Assembly (NCBI GenBank): GCA_018398765.1
Contig: JAHBMJ010000370.1
Span: 9,465-49,145 of the forward strand
Direction: 5' to 3'
From: Chromera velia
Lineage: Eukaryota; Sar; Chromeraceae
Length of the DNA: 39,681 nt
Shown here: positions 10,977 through 22,200 of the stretch, piece after piece
Layout of the letters: each line of letters opens with the position of its first letter
Numbering within the stretch: the stretch's first letter is position 1
Notes under the pieces: generated by a model
What the model was told of the DNA's origin: nothing
What the model saw: only the letters and a program-made list of their open reading frames with translations
Databases searched by the model: none
Program-made: the position numbers and the translations under genes

Positions 10977-13900
10977 TGCACAAACAGCGAGTTTCACAAA
11001 CAGAGACAAAAAAAGCAAAAAAAAGGACGGATGCAGACATCAAAGGTGAAGAGCCGTGCTCTCTCTCAATATGTGTGCACATGAATGACCGGTAATATGT
11101 GTGCACATGAATGACCGGTATTCACAAGGGATGAAGAAGAGGGGACCGAAAAGGATCGGTATACGGCAGTGCATGGAGTTCAATCTTCAGCCAAGCGAGC
11201 AACGGACAACCAGACAGTATCCCACCTCCACTTCCCCACTTCCGAGGCTTCTCCGATCATCCACACGAAGACACCGCGTGGCTGCGAGACTTCAGTTTGG
11301 AACACCAATTCATTCACATGATCAGCAAATTTGGCCAAAACATGTAACCCAGCAGGATTCGCCCTCAATCCTCCCTCTACCATCCATCTATCCATCCATC
11401 TATCCACGCACACATCCACAAAGACAGACAGACTGACTCCAAAACCCCAAGTGCTCCCTCTGCATCGCCCCCTTCCCTCTCCCTGTTTTGTCGATCCCCC
11501 TCACTGCCCTCTTCCTCCATCTGCCTCCCCTCCTCCGTCTGGTACTGCAGTACCCTGACGCATTTGGCCAGCCGGTCCCTCAGTCTCTGCTTTGAAGAAG
11601 AGGGAACGCCCGGGGGCCCTGTCTTGGACCCCCTCAGTGACGCACGCGGGTCTTCGTGCACATCACGACGAACATCAGAGTCTCGCTGCACACATGCAGG
11701 GAAGGAAGGACAGGAGGGCCGGGGGAGGGGCGTTGCATGGAGGGAAGGAGCCAGCAACCATGAACCTCCTGCCTCCAGGGCCGTCGCTCGCACAGTAGTG
11801 CAAACAAGGGAGCCAGGCGCGAAGCGGTCAAAAAGACCACGAAAAAGGACCGCAACTGCAGTGTCACCGAATGAAGCTTGATTTCACCAGGCCCATTGAA
11901 AAAGACACCAAAAAAGAAAGCCCACACGGCGCACAAAAAAGAAGAGAAAGGCTGACCGTGTAGTCTGCTCTGTCTCCCTCCTGCATTGCCATTTGAAGTC
12001 TGGAGAGAGTATCCAAAGCCGCCGAAGAAGAATGGATAGGTCCCGAGGATCCCGTCATTCTCCCCTGCTGTCTCCAGGTCTCCCCCCTTCCTCCTCCCCG
12101 TCCAGATGCTGAAGGAGAGGAGAAAGGAGGGGGGGGAGAGGGGGTGCGGTCGGCTCCCTCTGCCCCCATCTCGGCAGGGCTCCAGGGTCGTCTCCTGCCT
12201 GTGCCGTCTCTGTCTCTCCATGCCCCCCGCCCCCCTCTCTGAAGCGACCGATGCGCACTCTGACTGAGGGCGTGTCCTAGTGAGTGCGGGTGTTGCAGAG
12301 GCGTATGCGGAATGGAGCGGGATGGAAAGGGCGGCATCCTCAAAGCAAATTCGTCCTCCTCTGTGGCTGTGAGGAAGTCATACAGCCATCTGCACTCACT
12401 CACCCACACAGCCAGTCAGGCAGACAGACGCACAATACGAAGCAACATCTTCGATGCGGCAGAAGTGAATGAAGACAAAGAGACTTTCAAGGGGTAGGCG
12501 GAAAGGAAGCAATGGAGCCAACGATGCTGAAGAAAACTGGGTACATTTGGGAAGAAAGAAAGCTAGAATCAAACACCAGGCGTTGAGTTTTGGAATATTC
12601 GGTGAAAAAAGACGGGGCCGAAAGAGCCTGCCGTTCAAGGATAAACAGTCGAAAAAGAAAAGGAGGGTTGGTAAACAAACTACAACCGTTCTAGGAAGGG
12701 CGAAGGCTCAAGGCAGAGATCGCAGGATCAGCATATGTCGGGAGAATGTCGAATAGACGTAAATGATGACGGAGGAAGACGGTTGGCTTTCTTTTTGGTC
12801 AAAAAATCAAAAGAGAAACCCCGGCTCTCGAGACTCTCGCTCGCAGGCCGAGTGCCCATACGGCCGCTCTCAGACACACATGCAGTAGATTGATTGAGAC
12901 GCCCACCTTGCTTCTCTCAGGTGATACGCGTATGAGGCCTCTGCAACCGATCTTTTCCAGGGACCCCCACCAGGTGTCGACCCCTCAGTATGTCCCTTCG
13001 CTGCAGCGTGGCTCCTTCGCCCCCCGCCGCTCCTCTGCGTCTTTCCTGAGTGAGGCGAAAGACCCTGTGTGACGAGTGACCGCAACAACTTCCCCTTCCC
13101 TCTGGCTGTTGTGGAGGAAGGGGTGACAGCAGAAGGAGTCATCACAACCCCAAAGGGATCCTCTCTGCCCTCTGGAGGAAAGTCCTCGGGAGGCACTATC
13201 GGCTCCTCGTCTCTCCTTGGACCCGGCATGGGCCGGGGTCCGTGTGGGCCAGCCTGGAGCGTTGCTGCCGCCAGCCACCGCGCCTTTCTGGGCGAAATGG
13301 TGTCCTTCTGAGGAGGACCGGGAGGCGAGGGAGGTCCCCGTGTGAGAGGAAATTGTCCTCCTCCTCCTCCTGTCTGATCTGCACGCCATGCGAAAGGCGC
13401 CGTGTGGGCATGCGGATGCCCTCCCATCGAGTCGGCATGTTCGGGGAGGACAATACCCTGGGGGTGGAGACGGGAAGCGAAGGCGTCTGCAGAAAATGAG
13501 GAAATGGAACTCGCAAATCAGTCAGAAAGCGACAATATAGAAGAAGAAAGAGCAAGAGAGGGTATCTGAAGGTCCTGCTTTGCCTTTGAGTGTGTTTCCC
13601 GGAGACTGGTTGAGTGGTAATGCGTTGCTGTTGGTGTTCTTTGGACCCGCTGTGTTGAGATGAGGTCTTCAGCTGGTTTGCTGTTTCTTACTGTGCCAGT
13701 TCGACTCGCTTTACTCTCCTGTCTCTTCACTGTCAGATTCAGCAAGAAAAGAAGTGAACCTCCCTCTCTCCTCTCTATCTGCTCTCCAAACCCGGCGGAC
13801 CGACCGACCGACCGACCGACCTTCATCTGCTGTTGCCATGAAAGGAGGCGGAGCGGTCGCACGGAGACTTCCAAGCCGGGGTGGGGGGGGTTCCTCCTTG

Positions 13901-16565
13901 CTCAGCCGGTCCCGGAGCTCTGCAAGTTCGGCTCCCAAAATCTGGATCCAACCAGAAAGGGCAAGAGAGAAGTGAAAGAAACACTGTACGCGCCTTTCCA
14001 GGACGAGATAGATAAGGGACATACAAGGGAGCACCGCCACAAAGCGCACAAAAAAAAAAGAAAAAAGAGGCCACGAGTTTACACTGCGGGACTTGGATGC
14101 TTCAGTCATTTGTCTTTTTGTCTTTGTCGTCCTGTCAAAGAGGAATGCCAACCACTTCTGTGAAATCTTGTTTGATGAAAAGGGGAAAGCAAAAGCACAG
14201 TCACTGCGCTCACCCGATTTTTTGCCCTTTCCAAAGCAAAAGCCTGCGCGAGATGCCACTCTGCGGTCCCTGTCGCAGCAGCCCCTCCAGATTCGGGAGA
14301 GGCCCACGAAGAGACCCCTTCTCTATCTGTCCCCCTCGCCCTCTCCCTCTCCCTCTCTGCAGCGATCCCTTTTCCCCTCTGCCCCCCATCCCCATCCTGT
14401 GCCGCATTCGTCCCGGAAAGCTTGGCACCTGACCGCTTTTCTCCGTCTCCAGCCTTGCTTGTATTCGTGTAGCGCATTCCCTTGGGTGAGTGGAAACGGT
14501 ATGGGGTGTCTGCATAGATCCCGCCGTCTCCTTTGGGATTGACATGCGACGCCATCTGCAAAAGCTCTCGTGGAGTCATTCCCATGGAGGGGGCGTGGTG
14601 CATTCGTTGTTCCAGCCTTCCGGGTCCTTCCCGGAAGTGCATCTCCGCGTAACCTCCTTCTCTTTCCATTCTTTCCGCAAATGCAAAAGAGAAAGGGGCG
14701 GAGGGCGTCTGCATCGCATTGAACCGACCTTGGAGCGTGTTCAGTGCAGATGCTCCATTAGAGGACAGGGGAAGCGAGTGGAGAGCCTCGAGGGCTGTGC
14801 GTTGCTGCTGGCTGGTATCGGAGGCCATTGTCATCGAAGGTTGGCCGTGTCTGATGGGTAGAAGGGAGGAGGGGTGTGGATGGCCGGAGGGGGTGAGTAA
14901 AGCCTCGGGGAATTCAGTCTGAACTTCCGTGTGACGCATTGGGCGAGTGGGCTGCGAGGGATGCACTAAGTGTTCCTCCTGTGTGGGTGGTTTTTGGAGG
15001 AACGAAAAGGGAGCGGTGGCGTGGGGAGTTTGTGTGTTCTGGTACTGATAGAAAGCGGTTGGGGGGGGAGGAGACGGGAGCCCCCCTGTGGCTGCATTGT
15101 GGAGTGCAGAGAGCGCAGAGACTCCCGGAAGCTCTTTTTCTTGTTGTTCTTCTTGTGGGTTTTTCTTTTCGTTCAGAAGAATGGGCTCTGGCTGGGGTGG
15201 GGGGGTGGGAAAGAAGAGGTAGTGAGGGCGTCGCTTGCACTCGATGCGTTTGCAGTTGGCTGCCATCATCAGAGTGCTCACGGAGCTCTGCAGGGGGGAC
15301 ACGGGCGGTAGGCGCAACACACGCACGACGGATACTCATTCAGAGAGACGGTCAGGGAAACACAGGCAAACGCTGAGGGAGTTCGGGGAGCAGAGGCAGA
15401 GATGGAGACACGCAAGTGCGGACGAAGTAGAAATGGGGATAAATGAATGGAGCTATTGCTAGGAGAAAACGGGTAGAGGTAGAGGGGCCATGCAGTTTTG
15501 TCTGAAAAAATGCAACCTTTGTCCTCGATGCATGTTGACGCAAGCATGAAAGAATGAAGTGACGCACACTTCCACGCTAACGCAGTCTATCGAAAAAAAA
15601 GGGCGCCCGCCTCTTCTCGGATCTCCCCCCAAGCCAACAGAACAGTAGACCGAGAGACGGACTTGTGTGTGGAGGTTCATGGGAGAGATGCAGAAGACCA
15701 GTGCAACCCCACATCCCTTCGTTTGGAGGGCATCGTACAGGACTCTGTTCAAGACGGACTGTCTCTTGTCGCTTTGGGGAAGTTTTCCCTCCTGCATGCA
15801 TGCAGACAGAATCAGAAAGGGGAGTGATCAGGTAATGAACCAATCTTTCTCACCAAACGAGCAGAAGAAGAAAACATTCAATCAAAAACGGAAGCCCTCT
15901 GCGTGAAGCAAGAAGTGAACAAAGAGAGAAAGCGGGCAAAGCGGTCCATTGCCCGGCACCTTTTTCTCGGAGCCGAGTCCTTTGCTTTGCTCAACAAATT
16001 CCTCGGGGAAAAAGAGGGAGCGTAGAAGAGAGGAACCAAAAGGAGCACTCTACAAATATATCTCTAGCCCGAGCGCTCAGGAAAAGGAGAGAACAATGCG
16101 AGAACATGTGTGGAGCAACGTCGCTGCTAAGGACATCACTAGAGAATATGCTATAATCCGGTGTTGGAGGTGTAATTAAATCACTGGTTGAGACTAATTT
16201 GCCATAAATTAGTAGCAAAACGACGGACCTGCAAGTTTCTGATGAGTCGGTTGAGTGTCGACAGAGACGTGTTCAACACTCGCGCTGTTGCTCTCCCATC
16301 TGCCGTCGGATTCTCGTGTTCCTTCTCACCTGCACACTCACACACGAAAAAACCGACCGATGTGTCGGAATGGCGGGATCAATCATCATTCCGATCTTAC
16401 TTCTGTACCAGCCAGAAACAAACACACGGTCCCCCTCCCATGCCCACCATCGCCAGCTGAATCGATTCTGAATTCTGTAATCAAAATTTAAAAAACCAAT
16501 CCTATAAAGGAAGGAAAAAGCCTGAGGAACATTCTCAGACACCAAGCAATCAAGGGAATCCCGTG

Positions 16566-16601
<36 letters not shown>

Positions 16602-16652
16602 CTGTCTGTCGGTCTGTCGGTCGGTCGGTCGGTCTGTCTGTCTGTCTCGCGC

Positions 16653-16684
<32 letters not shown>

Positions 16685-17921
16685 GATTTATCGGTGACCC
16701 CCTTTCTGTTTGCCACCACCTCCCCCTTTGAATCCACCAGCGACACCCACATAGACTCACAAGAGCCAAAACTTTGAAGCAACAAAAGGAGAGACTCACT
16801 TCCAGCCAAATCCACCAACGTCACGCCTCCCGCGGTCCCCCTCCCCGAGGGCGCGTGTCTCTTTTCAACCACCAACTGCACAACCGCATGGGACCTGGAG
16901 GACCGAGAATTGACCGAGCTAAGCCCCGTTTTCCTCTGCTCACATGCGTCAAAGAGCATGCCAAGGCACGACATGGCATCCCTGACGAGCACTCTCTTGT
17001 ACTGCACCTTGGAGGTCTTCACGAAGAATTTGTCCTCCAGGAAACGAATCGGTTCCCCGTTTTCGTCCCTCGAGTCAGGCCCGAAAGGCGGGACGAGATC
17101 CTCCAACGAATCTCCAAATATCTCAAAACACGACACCCACACAAACACCTCACTACCCTCCGGTTCATCCCCCCTCTCCTGTTTGGCGTAAATTTCATTG
17201 AAGAGGTTCTGTATGAACAAGTGCAAGAGCCCAAAATCGGAATCCGAATTTCCGAAAATTGTGTGCGTCTTGCCGGACCCCTGCAGGCACACAAAAGCCA
17301 TGAATCGACTTGTGCCAATTTCCAAAAGCATTCTCTCACGCTCTGTTAAAGTCGCTGCACGCATAAAAGTGATCGTGGACCTCACTCTCTTGCCAAGTGT
17401 CCTGTGCGTCTCCAGCGCATAAACCGAGAGTAGTAACAAAAGAGAAGAATTCAATGTCCTCTCTATGGGGGCATCTCAAACGGACGCAGAATAATAGGGA
17501 CGGCAAATTGGTCGTATGGGGCCCCCATAGAAACCTCTTTCAGAAGACAGAAGCGCTAATTCAGCCTCCGCGAGTCAAAACAACACCTCTCAAAGAGCCT
17601 CATATGTGTCTCACCAGCATACAATCCCACCGTTTGTCCATAGGCCATGACTGTCTCCTGTATTCCCTTCAGAGCATTTTTGATCATTTTCTCTCCCCCG
17701 ACGGACTCGAACACCTTGGCGTTGTCTTCTGAAGGTCCGAAGATCCTTTGAAATTCATATTCCTCCAACAAATGCCCTCTTTCGACTAGAAGAGCCTTCT
17801 CGTGCTTGCACCAAATAGAGACCCGGTCAGGCTTCCCTCGAAGCACCCGAGAGATCTCATACGCACAGTCAGGCTGGTGTTCCGGTCGAACACGCACGAA
17901 CACCACGTCCTTGCTCGTCAT
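8662..17921 (-). CDS. Kinesin-like motor protein with long disordered tail (10 exons)
   Basis: Exons in coding order: 17921-17631, 17280-16800, 16329-16229, 15791-15663, 15287-14214, 13941-13821, 13486-12907, 12389-11957, 11685-11438, 10927-8662. Total 5,724 nt, 1,907 aa, all phases closing. The N-terminal motor (about residues 5-355) shows VVFVRVRPE, the P-loop GQTGSGKT (95-102, split by intron 1 between GQT and GSGKT), switch I NSRSSRSH and switch II DLAGSE (254-259). The alpha-4 segment is LNTSLSTLNRLIRNL. The usual loop before the last strands is divergent (DKRQSVLNRVL). Short helical or coiled segments follow (ILGAELAELRDRLSK; ALGVLEELLRSLDD). The remaining roughly 1,500 residues are Ser/Pro/Arg/Glu-rich and probably disordered, 754 of them in one last exon. 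It should be an ATP-driven microtubule motor. N-terminal motor position suggests plus-end movement, but I cannot assign a kinesin family. ATG 17921 is the first in frame after an upstream stop. Confidence 0.9.
10945..10976. repeat. (CAGA)n microsatellite at a kinesin intron 3' end
   Basis: Seven or so CAGA units. On the coding (minus) strand they read (TCTG)n and sit just before the acceptor CTTTCATACAG of the last kinesin exon, so they may serve as its pyrimidine tract. Confidence 0.85.
11069..11120. repeat. 26-bp tandem duplication in a kinesin intron
   Basis: Two identical units, ATATGTGTGCACATGAATGA plus CCGGTA, lie at 11069-11094 and 11095-11120. They fall in the intron between kinesin exons 9 and 10. 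The unit contains the palindrome TGTGCACA. Confidence 0.85.
13797..13821. repeat. (CCGA)n repeat forming a donor splice site
   Basis: On the coding (minus) strand this reads GTCGGTCGGTCGGTCGG and begins exactly at the kinesin exon 6 donor (13820). Each unit offers a potential GTCGGT donor 4 nt from the next. A matching arrangement occurs at 28737-28756. Confidence 0.7.
16567..16684. repeat. Compound microsatellite in kinesin intron 2
   Basis: On the plus strand: (CT)n, (GT)n, TCTG/GGTC tetranucleotides, then (CA)n. It lies inside the intron 16799-16330. The apparent 393-codon frame that crosses it on the minus strand is an exon plus translated intron. Confidence 0.9.
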
Positions 17922-18623
17922 CCTCAGTCTGTGCTCTTCACCAGACTGACTCACTGATTGATCCTCCACTTGACCTCAGGCAAAAGAACCGGGGGAGTCG
18001 AGAAACAAGACCAGCCTGCTTGAACTGGAAGTCCGTTGGGAGAAAAAGTGATGAATGTACGGCGTTCTTCCTCTTTCGCGTCTGTACGTCTGTAGGAGTA
18101 TATACCGGAGTGTTGTCTTGACGCGAAATACCGTCAATCTGCTCTTTTTTGCGTATTCGCAATGTGTCTGCTCTGCACCTCTGTTTTCATTAAATTCTGG
18201 GCTCTCAGTTCAATGCATTGAAGTGCAGTAGAGTATACTGCTCAGTGTAGTATATAGAGTGCAGCAGCTGATGAAGAGGTTGGGGTTCAAACATACAAGA
18301 GGAACTTTGTGTTTTTTTCGGGCCCGGAAGGTGCATGGGAAACGAACGATTTTGCCTTCCGGGGCCGCCGAGATCGGGCCCGACGAGAAGCCGTCTCCGC
18401 ACAGACTGTGACAGACATCCCCCTCTCTTTGTAAGTCTTTGGTCATGCTTCCAAGCGTCTTGGAGTATTTTGGCAGTTTCAGGTGTTCCTGCCATGACTT
18501 TAGAGCATGATTTCTGGCTGAATGACAGAAAGACGCAAGAAGAGCCGAGGTGATGCTTGCGCCTCTCTGTCTCGTCTCTGAAGAGTTTGAGAGGATCTGA
18601 CTGGCTTGCTGGAGGCAGAAGGC
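17922..18623. promoter_or_regulatory. Shared upstream region of two divergent genes
   Basis: About 700 bases separate the first codons of the kinesin (-) and the plastid-type membrane protein (+), so both promoters and 5' UTRs must lie here unless further 5' exons exist. A GC-rich block around 18353 contains CTTCCGGGGCCG, resembling the repeat near 3987. No defined promoter element is recognisable. Short open frames on both strands lack coding features. Confidence 0.5.
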
Positions 18624-19224
18624 ATGCTTGCGGTAGCCTGTTGCAGGTCTCGGCCACTTTTTGTGGGACTCATTCTCTCTCTGTCCTTCGTGGCGCACGG
18701 GAATGGTGCAGGGAATTTGCCGTCTCTCTCGGTCAGCCGTAGGACAACGGGCTGTACGGAGACGGCATCATTGTCGAGAGGGGGGCGGGGGGGCGGTAGA
18801 GGGGATGTAAGGGACGCAGCGCGATGCTCTGCAGCATTTCTGTTCTCCTCTCCAGCGAGGAAACGGAGACGGGCACGGATAGGGTCTGGGTGGGGGGAGG
18901 AGGGGCGAAGGGGGCTTTCTTCACTTAGTGCCGAAGTGTTGACAGCGAACAGCAGTTTGACTTTCGCAGGTAGCACAGCCATTCTATCTTCATCCTCTTC
19001 TTCTTCCTCTCCGTCTACCAGTATGTTGTCTGACTCAGACGACCGAGGGTTCGTTTTACCGGATATCAAGATGCCCTTCAATTTCAGATGGGGATTAGAG
19101 TTGGAGGGCACCGAGGGGGTCAGACAGTTCTTAGATGACCTCTTCGAGTGGTTCGAACGCCAGGTCTTCCCACCATCGGATCAAAGTCAGTCAGGCTCTC
19201 CCCAGAAAGAAGAGCGAGCGAGCG

Positions 19225-19255
<31 letters not shown>

Positions 19256-22200
19256 CAGAGGGAGAGGGAGAGAGAGAGAGAGAGAGAGAGATCCTAATCT
19301 CCGCAAGGCATGCAAAAGAAATAAAATTTCCCTGCATGCACCTTTTTCGTCAAAATTTACGAAGAAAAGATCGATCTTCAAAGCTGCATCCTCGCTTAGT
19401 CTCGGGTCTTTTCTATCAGGCCGGCCCATGGATCCGTTTGTCGTTCTAGGGGAACGAGCCTTTTTGGTTCGAAAATTGTTTTTCTTCAATGCAGTTCTTT
19501 CTCCACTTCTTCATTTTTTTAAATGCCAGGCAGGATCAACGTGTCTGCGTGATTCGTCCGTTGGAGTGTCTGCTGAAAATCAGATTTAGTGGTCATCGGC
19601 TTTTGTCCCTCCTCTCTTCTTTCTCACCCCCCCTCGGTCAGGCAAGGCGATGTACGGGAGGTCTGCGAGTCGGGAGTCGTTTGTACCAACGGACACGGAC
19701 CCCAACCGAATGATTCCTGTCATCGGACTTGTCATGACCGTCCTCTCGGTGCTCTTCTATTTCACGTACGTCGGTTTGGGGAAGGAGAGAAAGATTGATA
19801 AGCTGCTTCTCGTTGTTCACCATGTCTGCAGTTTGCGAACAGTCCCGGGAATCGAAATTTGAAGTGTGCTACTGGCGAACAGGCTTTCATGTGCTATCAA
19901 TTCATATAATCGCTTTCTAATGCCTGCAGTGAAATGCATGCAGCTCTTGATGCTTTCTTCTTCTCTGCTTCGTTCAATGATCGATTTTGGGTTTTATTCC
20001 TTTCCTCTCTCTGATCGCAACTCTGTTTCTGTTTCTTGTCTCTCCACTCGTGCATGCATGCATGCAGTCCCATCGCAACCCCGTCGCTCATTCAAGCGGT
20101 TGCCCCCACCGCGTCTGCCATCACGGCAGCAGCAGCAGCAACCGCAGAGTCTCAAGCCAGAGAGGACGTGGCCAGGTGCAAGAGCTTCTCTGCGAGGGCG
20201 GCTGTGGCAGCTGCACGCGCAGAGGCGGCAGCAGCACGTGCAGACGCCGCTGCGTCTCAGGCACCGGCCTTTGCTGCATGGTCGGCTGCGGGTGCGGTAC
20301 TGTGTGGTGCTCTGGAGTACGGTACGATTTGGGCTCCTTTTCGTGTTCTGGTGTGGCTTGGGGCCATTGTGTCCACGTCGATGGCTGCCGGGTCTGGAAT
20401 TTATGCCGCAACTGCGGAGGAAGAGGCAACGATTGCGCTTGCAAGGAGGATAGAAGAAGTGAGTTTGTTTGCTTGTTGGTCTTTTTGTTGGTATTTTTTT
20501 TGTAGGGACTGGAACAGGTAGTGAGCGTGGTGTTGCTTCATTGTATCTATCCATTGAGAAACGAAAAGCAGCGAAAAGAAGAATGGAGGAAGGAATGTAC
20601 AGGGGTCCTTTCTTTCTAGTACTGGAAACAGCAAAAACAGGCTGAGGGGGGGAGAAGCGAGACCTGACTGAATCTGGATCTTGTTTTGAGACACGTCCAA
20701 CAGACAAGAACCGAGGCAGGTCCGGTCTCTCCCATGCCTTTGTTCTTCTTGGCCCCTCTTCCGTCCATCTGTGTGTCGGAATTTGCAAAGGCTTCTTCCT
20801 TTTCTTTTTGCCTTTCTTCTGACTTCTTTCATTCCAATCACGGAAAAGATGAAGGAATCTCGGCTGGATCTTTCCTTTTGCTCTTCCTCTTGCAGGAGCA
20901 ACGGTCCACCCAGAGAACTGTGGAGATGACCGGAAAACAACTTCTGCGGGTGGTGGCCCCCTCCTGTATCGCCTTCTTTACTGCCAAGTCAGTCACGGAA
21001 AATGTTAAAATTAACTTGGAATAAGGGCTTCGTCGCCTCGAGTTCTCATCAGCATCCGGCTTAATTTTGCTCATTCAATCAACCAACTGACCTTTAAAGA
21101 ATTTTTTTAAAAATGAATATTCCGGGCCAAGCAGAGTGCCAGCTGGGGGCCGTGGAAGGGGGGGGGGGGAACATGCATTCCAACTGAGCACGTGGCTTTT
21201 TTGTTCGTTCGCATTCCCAGACTACCTACTTGCCTACATGCCGGACGGCCGACCTGCCTGCTGGTCGATTGGTATGTCGGCCTGCTTGTCTCTCGCTCTC
21301 TCTCTGTTTGTCAAGAGCCCATGCACAATTTTTTTTAAAAGTAAACGCTCTCTCTCTCTCTGTTTGTCAAGAGCCCATGCACAAATCGATCGATCATCTC
21401 TGGAGAATTGTCCTTTCTCTGCAAATCTCCTACTACCGTGCTCGCTCACGTATCCTCTCCCTTGCTTTCTTTCTTTCTTTCTTTTTTTGTCTTCCTCCAT
21501 CCTCCCCCCCCCCGTACCTCAACTCAACAGAGGACGCTCCCGTTTCGCCATCGCCGCTGTGGTTGCCGCAGCCCAAGCAGCGCAGGCCGCCGCAAGAGCG
21601 GAAAGGTTCGCTGCAGCTGCAGCCCGTGCGGCGGCTGCCAAATCGATTCGGGCTGCGAGGAGTGAAGTAGAGGTCAGCAGCTCCATACAGGAAAAAGCTT
21701 CTGTTTGCATGCTGAGTAACTGCAAGGCAAAAAACAAGAATGCATAAAATAAATACAAATACATGTCGACTTCCTTTAGGGCGCTTTCAGTGAAGTGACA
21801 GACAAGCTGCATGCTCGCAAGTCTTGATGCAAAAAGGCGTCAGCATGATGCTTGGTGTATGTGGTGCTGTCAGAAAAGAAAACATGAGGGCAGAAATGAA
21901 GGCACAAAGGAGACACAGAAAGACAGCAGGCAAATGACGGCAACGGGAACAGATAGCTGATGAAGACAGACGTCCATGAGGCTTTCGATCATGGGCCTCC
22001 TTGCCTACCTGCGTGTTCTGCCTATGGTCCACATGCAGACAAGAGAACTACGCACGTCTCTCCATCCGCATTTCTCCGACCTTCTCTTTTTTGCCTGTCT
22101 GTTCTCTTCTCTCCTGCCTCTTTTTGCCACTGAATGCGCTGTCCTCTCTCTCTCTCTCTCAGGTGTCCAAGGCAGAAGCCAGCGCTGCCGTCGCGCCGTT

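Noticed and set aside
16273-17454. Single 393-codon kinesin frame
   Set aside because: It contains the motor exon but also reads through introns, including a microsatellite. The spliced model restores the missing motor motifs.
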